Shown: positions 12,263 to 26,336 of the stretch, one piece after another
Layout of the letters: each line of letters starts with the position of its first letter
Position numbering within the stretch: the stretch's first letter is position 1
Source: Porodaedalea pini
Lineage: Eukaryota > Basidiomycota > Agaricomycetes > Hymenochaetales > Hymenochaetaceae
Reading direction: 5' to 3'
DNA length: 47,615 bases
Assembly (NCBI GenBank): GCA_002794775.1
Contig: NBAY01000152.1
Coordinates: 1 to 47,615 of the forward strand
Notes under the pieces: generated by a model
The model's database searches: none
Seen by the model: the letters and a program-made list of their open reading frames with translations, nothing else
What the model was told of the DNA's origin: nothing
Position numbers and translations under genes: made by a program

Positions 12263-12902
12263 TTCCCCCAGCGCTCCTTCATCTCTCTCTTCTTCCGCCC
12301 ACTCTAGACTCATACATCAAGCTTAGGTTCGTCTATGGCGGCAACGACAACGTCGACAACGTTGCCCTTGCACCGCTCCTCCGGTGCCGAACGCGTCGGG
12401 TGGCGCGCTATGGCCGTTGACAACGATCCCCCCCTCGCCCCAGCGCGCTTGATCTCTGTTCTACGCCTGAAGCCCTTCCTTCCCGCCCGAGTCTCTTCGT
12501 CGTTGTCGGCGTATTCTTCTGTCTTTGGTTCATGTCCACGCAATTTGGATCACCGCCGTTTCTCAGTAGTCCCTTTCCGCCGCCTCCTCCGCCACCTCAC
12601 GGCTTTGGTCCGCCCTCTTTCGGAGACGACGATCTATTGGAGGCCGGAATGAAGCTGAGTCCTGAGGACTGGGCGGTCCGTGCAGAGAAAGTCAAGGAGT
12701 CGTTCTTACACGCATACCATGGATATGAACTGTATGCCATTGCCAGTCCGAAGGACGAGCTACTGCCACTGAGTAACGGCAGCGTTGACAAGTGAGTCCT
12801 ATCAATTGTTCTCTTTTTCATCTCAACTTGCTTCCTACGGCACATAACACCCCTATGCATAACGCGCGAAGCAAATGCCTCCGCGAACACTGCTTTCGCC
12901 CA
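12130..12902. repeat. Left arm of a large inverted repeat around the mannosidase gene
   Basis: Holds the R1 copy B leader plus the mannosidase exon 1 copy. It is inverted relative to 16002-16767. Beyond this, copies B and C continue the inverted homology, interrupted in C by the Helitron pair, so the arms may be about 2 kb. Confidence 0.8.
12263..12902 (+). pseudogene. Inverted duplicate of GH47 mannosidase 5' UTR, exon 1 and start of intron 1
   Basis: This segment matches the reverse complement of 16002-16646, the 5' end of the mannosidase gene, over about 640 bp. It covers the 5' leader, exon 1, the GTGAGT donor and about 100 bp of intron 1, where the match stops abruptly (12902 against 16002). 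The original start ATG reads ACG here, although an upstream ATG exists at 12335. A net 7 nt loss in the membrane-anchor codons shifts the frame, and there is a 6 nt gain after HGYEL (YELYAIASPKDE against YEQYASPKDE). The frame MSTQFG to GSVDK (12532-12795) stays open. It lacks the catalytic domain, so it cannot make an enzyme. Its duplicated promoter region points toward the 3' end of the true gene. Confidence 0.9.
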
Positions 12903-13619
12903 GCACCACACTGTCAATCACGAACTATCCATCTTATACTTTTTGAGTTTTGACCAAGCCAAACTGTGTGGCCGAACTCAAGCATGGAGCTTATACACCT
13001 CCTTCTAGCTCAGCAGCATCCCAGGCCAAGGCAACTGACCTAGCTTTGCACACAATATTTATAGCCTCGGAAACGCTGCCGCTTTTCTATAGAACAAGCA
13101 GCGTCCTATACACGCCATATCACTCAATCCACACTTCTGTATGATACATCTGCAGTGTAGAATAACCTAGAAAAAAGAAAGTATAAAAAACAGAGTTGGT
13201 GAATATATATTGTTGATGATGCGCAATGTACTCTCAATGATGATCTAGACGTCCACACCAAAGGTCTCCATCCAATGTCCCCAGCTTCCTGTCTAGCCCA
13301 AGAGTACTGATGCAGATGGCCCCACAGATTAAAGATCTAAAGCGAGGGAGAATGTGGAGAAAAAGTGGTAGGACTAAAAGGGGCAGGAAAGAAATAAGTG
13401 AATACGTATTCCGTTGAAGTTGCGACTATCTGTGGACGTGAAAGCATTATGACAATGATAGTGAGAGCGTTGGTGGGCCGTCGAGGGTGCGTGATGAGTA
13501 TAAAAACAAGGGTAGTTGACGTGGTGTACGGGCGAAGGCAGGAGGACCGATTCCACGTTCCAAATGCACTGGGCTCTGGCGCTATGATTCATTCGATCGA
13601 GGGAGAGATGCATGTTACG
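12903..13619. other. Intergenic between exon 1 copy and mannosidase 3' end
   Basis: Unique sequence with no supportable gene. It probably includes the mannosidase 3' UTR. The open frame 13398-13625 has no recognisable feature. Confidence 0.4.
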
Positions 13620-16554
<2,935 letters not shown>

Positions 16555-16646
16555 TGTCGTTGCCGCCAGACGAACCTAAGCTTGATGTATGAGTCTAGAG
16601 TGGGTGGAAGAAGAGAGAGACGAAGGAGCGCTGGAGGAAATTATAA

Positions 16647-16767
16647 ATGGTGTTGCGGCGCCAGGCCTTGACCACAGAAAGCACACGCCAAGCGTTCCTT
16701 TACAGTTACACCCGCGGCTATTACCGATCCTGCCTTCAGTTGACAATTCGCCAATGGTGACACCTTA
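16647..16767 (+). pseudogene. R1 copy C, 5' leader (split from its body by Helitrons)
   Basis: Starts with TGTTGCGGCGCCAGG, matches the leaders of copies A, B and E, and runs to GACACCTTA at 16767. The continuation of the same leader, TCTGCCATTGCAACC, resumes at 19468. Copy C and the mannosidase gene are head to head, with about 90 bp between the R1 leader and the mannosidase start codon, so they may share a promoter region. Confidence 0.8.
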
Positions 16768-16775
16768 CCAGCCCT

Positions 16776-16802
16776 GGAGTTCCCGGCTTCGCCGGGAACT
16801 CC
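16776..16802. repeat. Helitron unit 1 subterminal hairpin
   Basis: GGAGTTCCCGG pairs perfectly with CCGGGAACTCC across a 5 nt loop, 8 nt from the CTGG terminus of unit 1. Confidence 0.85.
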
Positions 16803-17289
16803 GCTGGCCATCAATCTGAGTTTTTTAGGCATTGCTTAATCTGAGTTTTTTTGGTTCTTGAGATTTAATTAATGCAATTTCTCACTCTAAAAGCTATAGC
16901 TATTCAAAGTTCCTTGCTGGCCATCAGTCTAAGCTCTTAGAACAATGCTTCATCTTATTTCACATGATTCTTCAATTGCAAAACTATATATCTCACATAC
17001 ACATGCTTGAAAGCAATCTGAATTTTTATTGTATGACATTCTATCTACAACAAAACCTCACTAAGTACAATATTGGTTGTTGAGAACTTGAAGATAGAAT
17101 AAGTCTCCTTCAATGGAGAGACATAGTGCATAATACCTGCTTCTCATGTCTTCATTTAAAATAGAAAGGATATTCTTTATACAATATAGATACTATGTTA
17201 GGACACCTTATATTATATTTATAAAAGGCTATAGGTGTAGGCCTGCTAGAGTATTCTCACTACTTCTAACATGTTGCTGACTTCCTATA

Positions 17290-17389
17290 CAGGTGGGTGT
17301 AGGTGAAGGCTAAGTCACATGCAAACTTTATGTGGCAACTCCCAACCAAAATTAGTACACGTGACTTAGCCTTCACCTACACCCACCTG
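17290..17389. mobile_element. 100 bp MITE inside Helitron unit 1
   Basis: Perfect 29 bp terminal inverted repeats (17290-17318 and 17361-17389) beginning CAGGTGGGTGTAGG are flanked by a duplicated TA dinucleotide. Unit 2 carries the empty site with a single TA. A TA duplication is typical of the Tc1/mariner superfamily. It has no coding capacity. Confidence 0.9.
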
Positions 17390-18203
17390 TACATCATGAC
17401 TTGACTCTGATGTATTGAGTGTCTGACATTCCAAGACACAAACTCTGAAACACAACCATGTAGCTGTATCACAATTATGAGGAGTCCAAGTCTGAGACTC
17501 AGTGGCAAGCCCCAGACCTTTGGAGTCTGGCACATTATGTTCAGTTCATGCCCTTTTCACATTCTATTTACTGCCCAACTCATCCGAAGCTTATATGCAC
17601 TTATACTGAGTTGTGCTATGTATACTCTAGCATGAGCCAGTTCAATGATTTACATAGTCTGAGAGTAATTCTCAATGGACTCCTATTGGTTGATTTTCTA
17701 CTGAAGTTTATTTTATAATACACATGGAGAAGATAGAAGAATATTTTTCTAATTGACTTATTTTTTTCTGCATTTTTCCTAACTTTTTCATGTGAGGAAT
17801 GAGTTGTTTGAGCTCAGAGTATAAAATTGATTGTAGATGATTTGCATGCTGCTGCTTTGGAGTTACCACTTTTAGCCATCAGAATTTTGAGAGAAGAGCA
17901 TGATTTAATTTAAATTATTTTTCCCTAATTTTTGCGATTTTGTTTCATATTTTTTACAATTTTTTTCATATGGGAAATGAGTTGATTAAGGCTACAGAGC
18001 AGTCTGCTCACGGATGTGCAGACATCATGTGATGATCTGAAATGTTGCCGCTTTAAGCCATCAAATTTTTCGGAGCTGGCTGGAGCAGGAGCATGTGGGT
18101 GACAACTAAAGAAGGAAAAAAGAAGCATTAAAAACATTGAAAGTCCAAATTTAGTCAGCATGTGGCTGTGTCAAAAGTAGGGGGTTGCATTTGTATATTA
18201 AGA

Positions 18204-19467
18204 CCAGCCCTAGAGTTCCTGGCTTCCCCAGGAACTCCGCTGGCCATCAATCCGAGTTTTTTTAGATGTTGCTTAATCTGAGTTTTTTTGGTTCTTGAGA
18301 TTTAATTAATGCAATTTCTCACTCTAAAAGCTATAGCTATTCAAAGTTCCTTGCTGGCCATCAGTCTAAGCTCTTAGGACAATGCTTCATCTTAGTTCAC
18401 ATGATTCTTCAATTGCAAAACTATATATCTCACATACACATGCTTGAAGGCAATTTGAATTTTTATTGTATGACATTCTGTTTACAACAAAACTTCACTA
18501 AATACAATATTGGTTGTTAAGAATTTGAAGATAGAATAAGTCTCCTTCAATAGAGAGATATAGTGCATAATACTTGCTTCTCATGTCTTCATTTAAAATA
18601 GAAAGGATATTCTTTATACAATATAGATACTATGTTAGGACACCTTATATTATATTTATAAAAGGCTATAGGTGTAGGCCTGCTAGAGTATTCTCACTAC
18701 TTCTAACATGTTGCTGACCTCCTATACATCATAACTTGACTCTGATGTATTGAGTGTCTGACATTCCAAGACACAAACTCTGAAACACAACTATGTAACT
18801 GTACCACAATTATGAGGAGTCCAAGTCTGAGACTCAGTGACAGTCTCCAGACCTTTGGAGTCTGGCACATTATGTTCAGTTCATGCCCTTTTCACATTCT
18901 CTTTACTGCTATTCTGAGAGTAATTCTCAATGGACTCCAAATGGTTGATTTTCTACTGAAATTTATTCTATAATACACATGGAGAAGATGGCAGGATATT
19001 TTTCTAATTGACTTATTTTTTTCAGCATTTTCCCTAACTTTTTCATTTGAGGAATGAGTTGTTTGAGCTCAGAGTATAAAATTGATTATAGATGATTTGC
19101 ATGCTGCTGCTTTGGAGTTACCACTTTTAGCCATCAAATTTTTGGGAGAAGAGCATAATTTAATTAAATTATTTTTTCCCAAATTTTTGCAAAATTTTTC
19201 ATATTTTTTACAATTTTCTTTGTAGGGGAATTGAGTTGATTGAGCCTACAGAGTAGTCTGCTCACGGATGTGTGCACATGTGCAAACATCATGTGATGAT
19301 CTGCAATGTTGCCGCTTTGAGCCATCAAATTTTTTGGAGCTGGCCGGAGCAGGAGCATGTGGGTGACAACTAAAGAAGGAAAAAAGAAGCATCAAAAACA
19401 TTGAAAGTCCAAATTTAGTCAGCATGTGGCTGTGTCAAAAGTAGGGGGTTGTGTTTGTATATTAAGA
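18204..19467 (-). mobile_element. Helitron-like element, tandem unit 2
   Basis: A 1264 bp relative of unit 1 in the same orientation and directly abutting it: on the minus strand the CTGG end of unit 2 is followed at once by the TC start of unit 1. Termini are TCTTAATATAC and AGGGCTGG. It lacks the MITE and a further stretch of roughly 85 bp present in unit 1. The 3' host junction at 19467/19468 restores the interrupted R1 leader. Open frames inside are short and show no Rep or helicase motifs. Confidence 0.85.
18213..18237. repeat. Helitron unit 2 subterminal hairpin
   Basis: GAGTTCCTGG pairs with CCAGGAACTC. Compared with unit 1, one C-G pair has become T-A with both partners changed, so pairing is preserved. 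Confidence 0.85.
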
Positions 19468-21337
19468 TCTGCCATTGCAACCCCCAAACTTCAACCCATG
19501 GACAACGTCTTCTGTAGCGTACTTCCAAGCCACATAGTCACCGTTGAGGTGCGGTGAACTTGGTCTTCGCCAATCCCTTACAGTCACTTTTGTACCTAGA
19601 TCTGTCCAAGGTCAAAGGAACCATACTTTCAGTAACAACCGCCTTTTGGATTTTCTATGTTTTAAGGATGCACCTACGATTCTTCTCCTCCTCAGGTCTC
19701 GCCGAGAATGTAGACGACACGTCTTCGAGTCTAGGCTCAAGCTCAGACCACTGGTGGTGGCAAGCTTAATAATCCTATTCAACAAACTCGCTACTCCGAG
19801 TCATCAATACGTCCTACTACTTCGGATGTCGAATTGGAACTGACGGTCAATGAGCAGGAAAAGTCCATCAGTCTACGTCTACCGACAGGTGCTTCCTCAG
19901 TGTATCAGATGATGCTACCAAGCTGTAAGAATCTTTGCACAGCCAGTCATTTGGAGGTCCCATATGGTGGTAAGCATCTACGTTTCGAAGACCCGGATGC
20001 CACACTAGCCCACTCCCTCACCGGGGACACAGCTAGTGCACAGAGCGACACAGTACTAATACATGAAGATAAACGAGAGCCACTGGTGCTCTCTACAAAT
20101 GGAGCTACTAGTAACCATGAACAGACTACCCTTTGCAAATCAAACTGAAACATCTCCTAGAATTGATCCCAAGTTGAAGCATGCATAATTCCTGTTGTCC
20201 GATAAGGCAGGAATAGTAAGTACATCAAGGCGCCTACCACATCCAGTATGCAGATGTCTGGTCCTTTGCTCCTCTACTAACAGACAAAATTGGGAAGCCT
20301 CTGAGCTGTATGCTTAAATCCGGATCATGTTCTAGTCTGTATTCCCAGTTGGACCCGGTAAGCTTATTTCAGTCTTTCAGTATGCATCTCATCAGAGGAT
20401 AACTGATTAGTTTGCACTGATCTATATACTACATTCCCACAGCGTTATATCAAGGTGCGTACTCTCAACTCAGACTAAACCAGAAAATGCGACTTGGTTC
20501 AAGTTGATTCTGATGCTTGATGGCTGATAGTGCAGCTTGCAAAGCCATTGTTGGATCTGAGCATGTAGTAGAGTGCATGCTGGCATATTTAAAGAATTCC
20601 CAAAGATACAGATTCCATCATCAACCTTCCCTAAAAACCTAAGGAATATCTTCAACACAATGCCCACTGGAAAGACATACTCTAACAACCCATCAGGCCT
20701 CCAAGAATGTACATGACACGTCCCTCTTGTTCTTTGAGGGTTTGTGCTCACCATCGCACTTCAAGGGTGCACGGATAACAACAAGGAAGCACCTGAATAC
20801 AGCAACAACCTGAACAGTATGAGTGTGGAGACCAAATGCATCAAAGGTACGTTTTTCTCCTGTTCACTGTGATCTGCCTGCGTTACTGAACAATGAATTA
20901 CAGTCAGGAATATCAAAAAAGTTGGTATGATGGATGGCAATGCTGCACAAAAGATGATTCAAGCGCTCGGTGTTCCAGTTCGTGCTGAAGAGAAGAAATA
21001 GAGGAAATAAGGAGAACAAAGGGAACAGGAGCGTATTTGCATTTATGCTTTGTTGAGTAGTGCAAGGAAATAAAATATCCAGCTACTTCCCCTCCTACTC
21101 TATTTCTTTACAACTGGATAGTCGATTTGTTTGAGAGAAACTGGAGGCTAACACCTATGAACCTTTGGCAACATCTTTTGTACATTTGAGAGCATTTTCA
21201 TCTGAAGAGCAGCATGTAAAGCACTGCTACGGGCTCCCTTCACTGACTTTGGGATTATCTTGGACCTGGGACTCTTTACATCCATCATAGCTGTAGCAAT
21301 TTGCCTTATATGGTCAGTTACATTGGACAACTGACCA
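19468..21337 (+). pseudogene. R1-family copy C, body and 3' flank
   Basis: Continues the leader interrupted at 16767. Blocks seen: one with CKNLCTASHLEVPY, RFEDPDATLAHSL and LIHEDKREP inside an open frame (19834-20148); APLLTDKIG (about 20270-20300); LQGCTDN with APEY (about 20755-20800); then a 57 nt GT-AG intron (20847-20903) and a last exon with QKMIQALGVPV ending at TAG 20999-21001. A 1 nt insertion upstream of the LQGC block and several stops suggest it is not intact. The 3' flank (about 21061-21320) also follows copy F. No known domain recognised. Confidence 0.6.
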
Positions 21338-22790
21338 TCTGTTATGTGTTATGTAATACAGAAGTAGTAACACATGCACAGCTACCTCTCCGTTATATAT
21401 GTGGGTTATGCATTATGGTTGTCTCGATACATTCACGGACAGTAAGTTTTCTTTCTTAACTTTCCTGACTGTAATTGTAGTGATCCGAGCACATACAGTA
21501 TATGGCAAGCACAATCAATTGCATGTTGTGACTATGCAGTCACCACTGCCCGTAAGCTAAAAGACTACTTATCAGCTAAAGGGTGCAGCCAAGTAGGCCC
21601 TAATGCTACTCAATGAGCTCATTGTTTATCAATATTTCCTGCTACTTTGCTGCTCAGACATTGCAAATGCAACTGGCAACCAGCGAGTGAGAAAGGTCCA
21701 TTCTTGCCACAATGCTCACAAGGGCCTCCCGACTGTCAGATGACTCGGATACTACCAAACTGTAAGTAATAATCTTCATACAGTCAGTTGTTCGGAGGTC
21801 TCGTATATTGACAACCATATACATTTTGAAGATCCAGTTGCCACCATGGCCCGCTTGCTCACCAAAGACATGTCTGGTGTGCAGAATGAAACAACGGCAA
21901 CATACAAAGATGGACGAGAGCCACCGGTGCTCTTCACAAATGGAGCTGGCCATGCACAAACTGCCTTCGTAAATCAGATCAAATGTCTCCTAGAAACTAA
22001 TCTTAAGTTGAGGTACATGTAATTCCCGTTATCCAATAATGATAAGAATAGTACAACAGAGCAGATGCCTGCATCCATTGCTCCTCTACTAACAGACAAG
22101 ACTGGAGAAGCTGCCGAGTTGTATGCTTCAATGCTCTAGTCTGTATTCACAGTTGGGCTCGTAAGCTTATTTCAGCCCTTCAGTATACATTTCATCAGAG
22201 GATAACTGATTATTTTGCACTGATGCATATACTACATTCCCGCAGTGTTATATCAAGGTGTTCAACTCAAACTAAGGCAGAAAAATGCGACTTGGTTCAA
22301 GTCAATTCTGATGCTTGATGGCCAATAGCACAGCAGTTGATAGACCTCCAGAGCACATATCAGACTGCCTACTAACATATTTAAAGAATCCCTAAAGACA
22401 GAGATTCCATCACCAACCTTCTCTCGAACCTTAAGGAATAGCTTCAATACAATGTCCATAATGTATACCAAGAATCCAACAGGCCTCAGAGAATGTACAT
22501 AACACGTTCTTCTTGTTCTTCAAAAGTTGCACTCACCATCACACTTCAAGGGTGCCTGTATACTTTGAAAACTCAAACAAAAGAAGTGCAGAGACCAAAT
22601 GCACCAAAAGTACATTTGCTCCTGTCAATTTCAATCTGCCTGCATTACTGAACAGTGAATGATTTGGAAAGAAGTGGTGTGACATTTGATGATGCCACAC
22701 AGAAGATGATCAAAGTGCTGAATAATCCAGTTCATTCTGAGTAGAAGGAGTAAAGGAGACAAAGGAAGCAAAGGGAACAGTAGGTTACTT
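21338..22790 (+). pseudogene. R1-family copy D
   Basis: Starts with an upstream extension (21338-21660) shared with copy F and lacking in A, B, C and E, then enters the R1 body. It has the IAPLLTDKTGEAAELYASML block (about 22075-22135) and a last exon with ATQKMIKVLNNPV ending at TAG 22742-22744. The middle block is more eroded than in C. The 3' end runs directly into the leader of copy E (about 22800), forming a head-to-tail tandem. Confidence 0.55.
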
Positions 22791-24647
22791 ACATTCATAT
22801 TTGTTGATGGTGTTGTGGCACCAGGCTTGATTTATAGAAATTCACACATTCAATTACAATCACACTTGTAGCCATGACCAATCCTGCCACTCAACAATAC
22901 ACTGACAGTGACACCCCATCTGCCACTGCAATCCCTGAACATCAACACATGTACATTGTCTGCCATAACATACTTCCTTGCTGCTTAAGATGCAATAAGC
23001 TTTGATCGCCAACCATCCTGAATTTGTTCAAGGAAGCAATACTCTCAGTTACAACCTTTTGAAGTTTCTGTGCAAGGAATTGTTCATGTTGCCTCTCCTC
23101 TTAGGGTCTTGTCAGGAATGTCGACAACAAGTCTTCAAGTCCAGGCTCAAGCCCAGGCCACTAGAAGCTGTGAGTTTAACAATGCTACTACTTTGGACAT
23201 CACAAATAGGACTGGCGATCAGCGAGTAGGAAGAGTCTGTCAGATATCCATCTTGCCACAACTACTAATGACTCGGAGGATTCTTAAGCATGTCAGATGA
23301 TGCTACCAAATTGTAAGAATATTTACAGAGTCAGTCATTTGGATGTCTCATAAATTGGCAACCATATATGTTTCGAAGACCCAGATGCTACACTAGCCCG
23401 TTTGGCCATTGAAGACATGGCTAGTGTGTGGAATGACACAATTCTAATACATGAAGATTAATGAGAGCCACCAGTGCTCTCTATGAATGGAGTTAGCCCA
23501 TGAACAAATTGCCCTTTGTAAATTAAATTGAAATGTCTTAATTCCCTCCTTGAAGTTGATCCTAAGTTGAGATAAGTATAATTCCTGTTGCCCAATAATG
23601 ATCAGAATAGTACATCAAGGTAGATGCCTGGTCCATTGCTCCCCTTCTAACAGACAAGATTGGAGAACCACTGAGTCATATACTTAAATCCAGGTCATGC
23701 TCTAGTCTATATCCTCAGTTGGGCCCGGGTGGCTCATTTCAGCTTTTCAGTATGTATTTCCTCAGAAGATGTGGTTATTTTGCACTGATGCACCATATGT
23801 TTCAAAACGGAGACATATTAAAATGTGTTTGCCTTGATTCTCACTATACTCAAATTACTCATGTGAGCATGCCTTTGTTCAGTGAATGCATTCTATTGAT
23901 GGGCCCAATCATAACAGTGAGATCCATTCACCAGGCCCTTTCATATGTATAATTTGAGCATTGTGAGGATTGCAACAAACACATTTTAATATGTCTCCTG
24001 TGACATTGCAGCAAAGTTAAACAAATTATGTACTTTCAACTCAAGCCAAACCTAAATTGGAGAAATATGACTTGGTCCAATTTGATTCTAATACTTAGCA
24101 GCTGACAGTGCAGCTTGCAAAGTCACTAATGAGCCCTGGCATGCATCAGAGTGCCTGCTTGCATATTTAAGAATCCCTTAAGACAGAGATTCTATTATCA
24201 ACCTTCCCTAAGAACCCAGGGAATAACTTTAGCACAATGTCCAAGACATACTCCAATGACTCATCAGGTCTCAGAGAGTGTATGTGGCATGTTCCTCTTA
24301 TCCTACAAGGGCTGCGCTCACTGTCACACTTCAAGGGTGTCATGATACTGGCAATGAAACACTTAAATATGATGAGAACTCGGACACTGAAAATGAAGAG
24401 ATATATTGCGTCAAAAGTCTTTATTCCCATCCACTGTATGAACTGCCTGTGATACTGAATAGTGAATTATAGTCTGAACTAGAGACAGGAAGATAAAAAA
24501 AACAGGCATGTCAGAAGCTCAAGCCATAGAAAGGATGATTAAAGAGCTCAACATTCCAATAATCAAGAATTGAACAGCAGAAAGAGAGAAAGTATAACAA
24601 GGGGGGACAGACATGAAAGAAATACATACACATGTATACCTGCTGTG
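22791..24647 (+). pseudogene. R1-family copy E
   Basis: Full set of landmarks: leader 22800-22980 with the intact AT site used by the Helitrons in copy C (22918/22919), a Ser/Gln-rich block, an open frame TLQGCHDTGNETLKYDENSD (about 24330-24390), and a last exon with IERMIKELNIPI ending at TGA 24571-24573. It carries a 190 bp foldback insert in an intron. Copy E resembles copy A, on the other side of the mannosidase. Its 3' flank is cut at 24648 by an LTR retroelement. Stops such as the one after LIHED show it is degenerate. Confidence 0.6.
23809..23998. mobile_element. 190 bp foldback (MITE-like) insert in R1 intron
   Basis: GGAGACATATTAAAATGTG at the left is matched by its reverse complement at the right end, with imperfect pairing along about 60 bp per arm. 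Related sequence occupies the same intron in copies A (about 9280-9410) and F (about 38095-38275) but is absent from B, C and D. No clear target duplication seen. Confidence 0.65.
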
Positions 24648-25073
24648 TGTCAGGACTCAAACATTTTCCTTTTCTTTTACTTCCCTTTTATCATTTCTTT
24701 TCTTTTAATCACTCCTTTTTATTATAATTAATCGTCTTTCCAATCATTTCCTACACACCCTTGTACCTAACCTTCATTTGTTCCATTCTGCTCCTTTATG
24801 TAATATTAGATAATATAGTCTCATGGTCACCACTATAAGAGGCATCAGGAAATGCACGAACTCCTTGTTCTGCTTTTCCTCTTACCTCCACGATGACCTA
24901 GGTGAGACTCGCTTCTCCTGTATTAGTTTAGACTTGTATTAATCCTCTTACCTCCATGACAACTTAGTCTGAGTATAGTGTGTCCTGAGTCCCTGCTTGA
25001 GTATAGCATGTCCCAGATGACAGTTAGCTGAGACCTGCCCAGTCTGAGTTATCTCCTGGACTCCCATCTAACA
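24648..25073 (+). mobile_element. LTR of Gypsy family G1, plus orientation
   Basis: Begins TGTCAGGACTC and ends CATCTAACA; reverse complement of the LTRs at 26337 and 33077. It interrupts the 3' flank of R1 copy E just after CCTGCTGTG. CpG sites seen in the young LTRs at 46445 and 47155 are mostly TG or CA here, so it is old. Confidence 0.8.
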
Positions 25074-25473
25074 TAAAAGCAGAACCCACTCAGGCTCATC
25101 TTCAGCATACATTGTTGCTGTCAACTCACCTTCACTCGGTCTAGAGGAGCACTCCCCTCAACAGACTTGACGTGTAAACCCCCTAAATGACAATAACCCT
25201 CAACCCTGCCTGGACATTTTCAGATGTTCGTGTATTATGTAAACCTTACAACCAACTTTCCCTGACCCTGGCTCTCCATATCTCCCTTTAGTGGAGGAGC
25301 CATCTAACCTGGACATGGGTCACGCTACATATACAGTTGTCAACATTGTTGTCAATTGTTATCTTGGTAGCATCCTTCCATCTTATCATCAACTTTGCCG
25401 ACGAACCCATTTAACATTGGCATAACCCTGGATTGAATACACAGCCAATCCTCATACCCCTGCCACTGTAGAC
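25074..25473 (+). mobile_element. 5' leader fragment of a plus-strand G1 element
   Basis: Continues from the LTR with AAAAGCAGAACCCACTCAGG and matches the leader of the minus-strand element (complement of about 32700-33076). Gag and most of pol do not follow; the sequence is broken at 25474 by another LTR. Confidence 0.7.
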
Positions 25474-25894
25474 TGTCAGTGACAGACTACAGATACACAA
25501 GAGGTAACCAGGTCACATAGAACTCAGTCAGAGGGAGGGAGAAGATAGAGAACGGTGAGCCAGGGGAGCTGACACAGCATTAGGATAAGAGACAGCTTCT
25601 AGATGTAGCCAGGTAGAATTGACCAGGTTGAAACTAAGGGATAAGTACAGGATGACTACCTACTTATATACCCTTCAGAGGCTGCACATAGACCAGAGAA
25701 TTAACTACTACATAAGGATAGATGAAAGAACATCATGGAACTTCATAGAACAATAGTGTTATAGGATCAGTGAGTGAGTGATGAGAGTGTGGGAAAGGGA
25801 CATAATAGGTATGAGTAAGCCAAAATAAGCACAATTAGTGATGAATAGATGAGATATGATAAGACAATAAAATAATTAAAAAACGTTCATGACA
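25474..25894 (-). mobile_element. LTR of a second Gypsy family (G2)
   Basis: On the minus strand it begins TGTCATGAACG and ends GTCACTGACA, with a GGGTATATAAG TATA-like motif about midway. It is preceded by a purine tract (CTTGAAGGAGAGAGTCA, minus strand of 25895-25911), so it is the 3' LTR of a minus-strand element. Confidence 0.75.
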
Positions 25895-26336
25895 TGACTC
25901 TCTCCTTCAAGGCGAGTGTCCTGATCACCCATGTTCCCTACCCTGGAACTTACTGGCCCACCATGGTGCCACTCCTTCCTGTCTCTCTGGCTCTGTCATC
26001 TCAAATATGGGTCAGAACTTTAGCTGCAACATTTCTAAGGTGTTGAGGATACAAGATGCATTGGGCATTGATTTGTGAAATTCATCAATGGCCTTTTGAG
26101 AGTTCATCAAATTCTCAATTGGTTCCTAGATGTGCTCTTTGTTCAGGTATCCTTTCCAGTGTATGAGGTATTTGAGCTTTCCTCACATGAGTTTGGAGTT
26201 GACAATCTTTTTGATCTCATATTCTAGCACATCATCAATGATCTCGGGCAGGGGTGGAGGATCTTGCTTTTGTGATGTATACTGTGGCTCATTGTACAGG
26301 GAGAGGAGTACTTCGTTGAAAACCAGATAGACCTTC
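25895..26336 (-). pseudogene. G2 Gypsy pol 3' end with chromodomain
   Basis: The minus-strand frame from 26336 reads YLVFNEVLLSLYNEP, then EIIDDVLEYEIKKIVNSK, then KLKYLIHWKGYL. This is a chromodomain at the integrase C-terminus, typical of chromoviruses. At least two stops interrupt it. It differs clearly from the G1 chromodomain. The piece is truncated at 26336 by the G1 3' LTR. Confidence 0.7.

Larger units (their letters stand above)
16768..18203 (-). mobile_element. Helitron-like element, tandem unit 1
   Basis: On the minus strand the unit begins TCTTAATATAC and ends AGGGCTGG. It thus has the 5' TC and 3' CTRR (CTGG) termini of Helitrons. An 11 bp stem with a CTTCG loop (16776-16802) lies 8 bp inside the CTGG end, as Helitron families require. 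It sits between A and T with no target duplication, and paralogous R1 copies A, B and E show the unoccupied AT site. It is 1436 bp, AT-rich and encodes no Rep/helicase, so it is non-autonomous. It contains a 100 bp MITE that unit 2 lacks. Confidence 0.85.

Noticed and set aside
12335..12652. Intact small gene in the mannosidase exon 1 copy
   Set aside because: The frame from ATG 12335 matches mannosidase only up to the 7 nt deletion and then shifts; it is a broken duplicate.
17925..18161. Possible small secreted protein in Helitron unit 1
   Set aside because: The equivalent frame in unit 2 is shortened and altered, and the sequence is AT-rich low complexity.
16768..19467. Pair of LTRs without an internal region
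   Set aside because: Two direct 1.3-1.4 kb repeats first suggested LTRs, but the ends are TC/CTGG with a hairpin, insertion is at AT, and there is no target duplication.
20470..20754. Minus-strand open frame in R1 copy C with similar stretches in copies D and E
   Set aside because: Tempting because parts of the frame recur on the same strand in other copies, but copy B breaks it with stops, and the plus-strand exons show better codon-like conservation with a shared intron.
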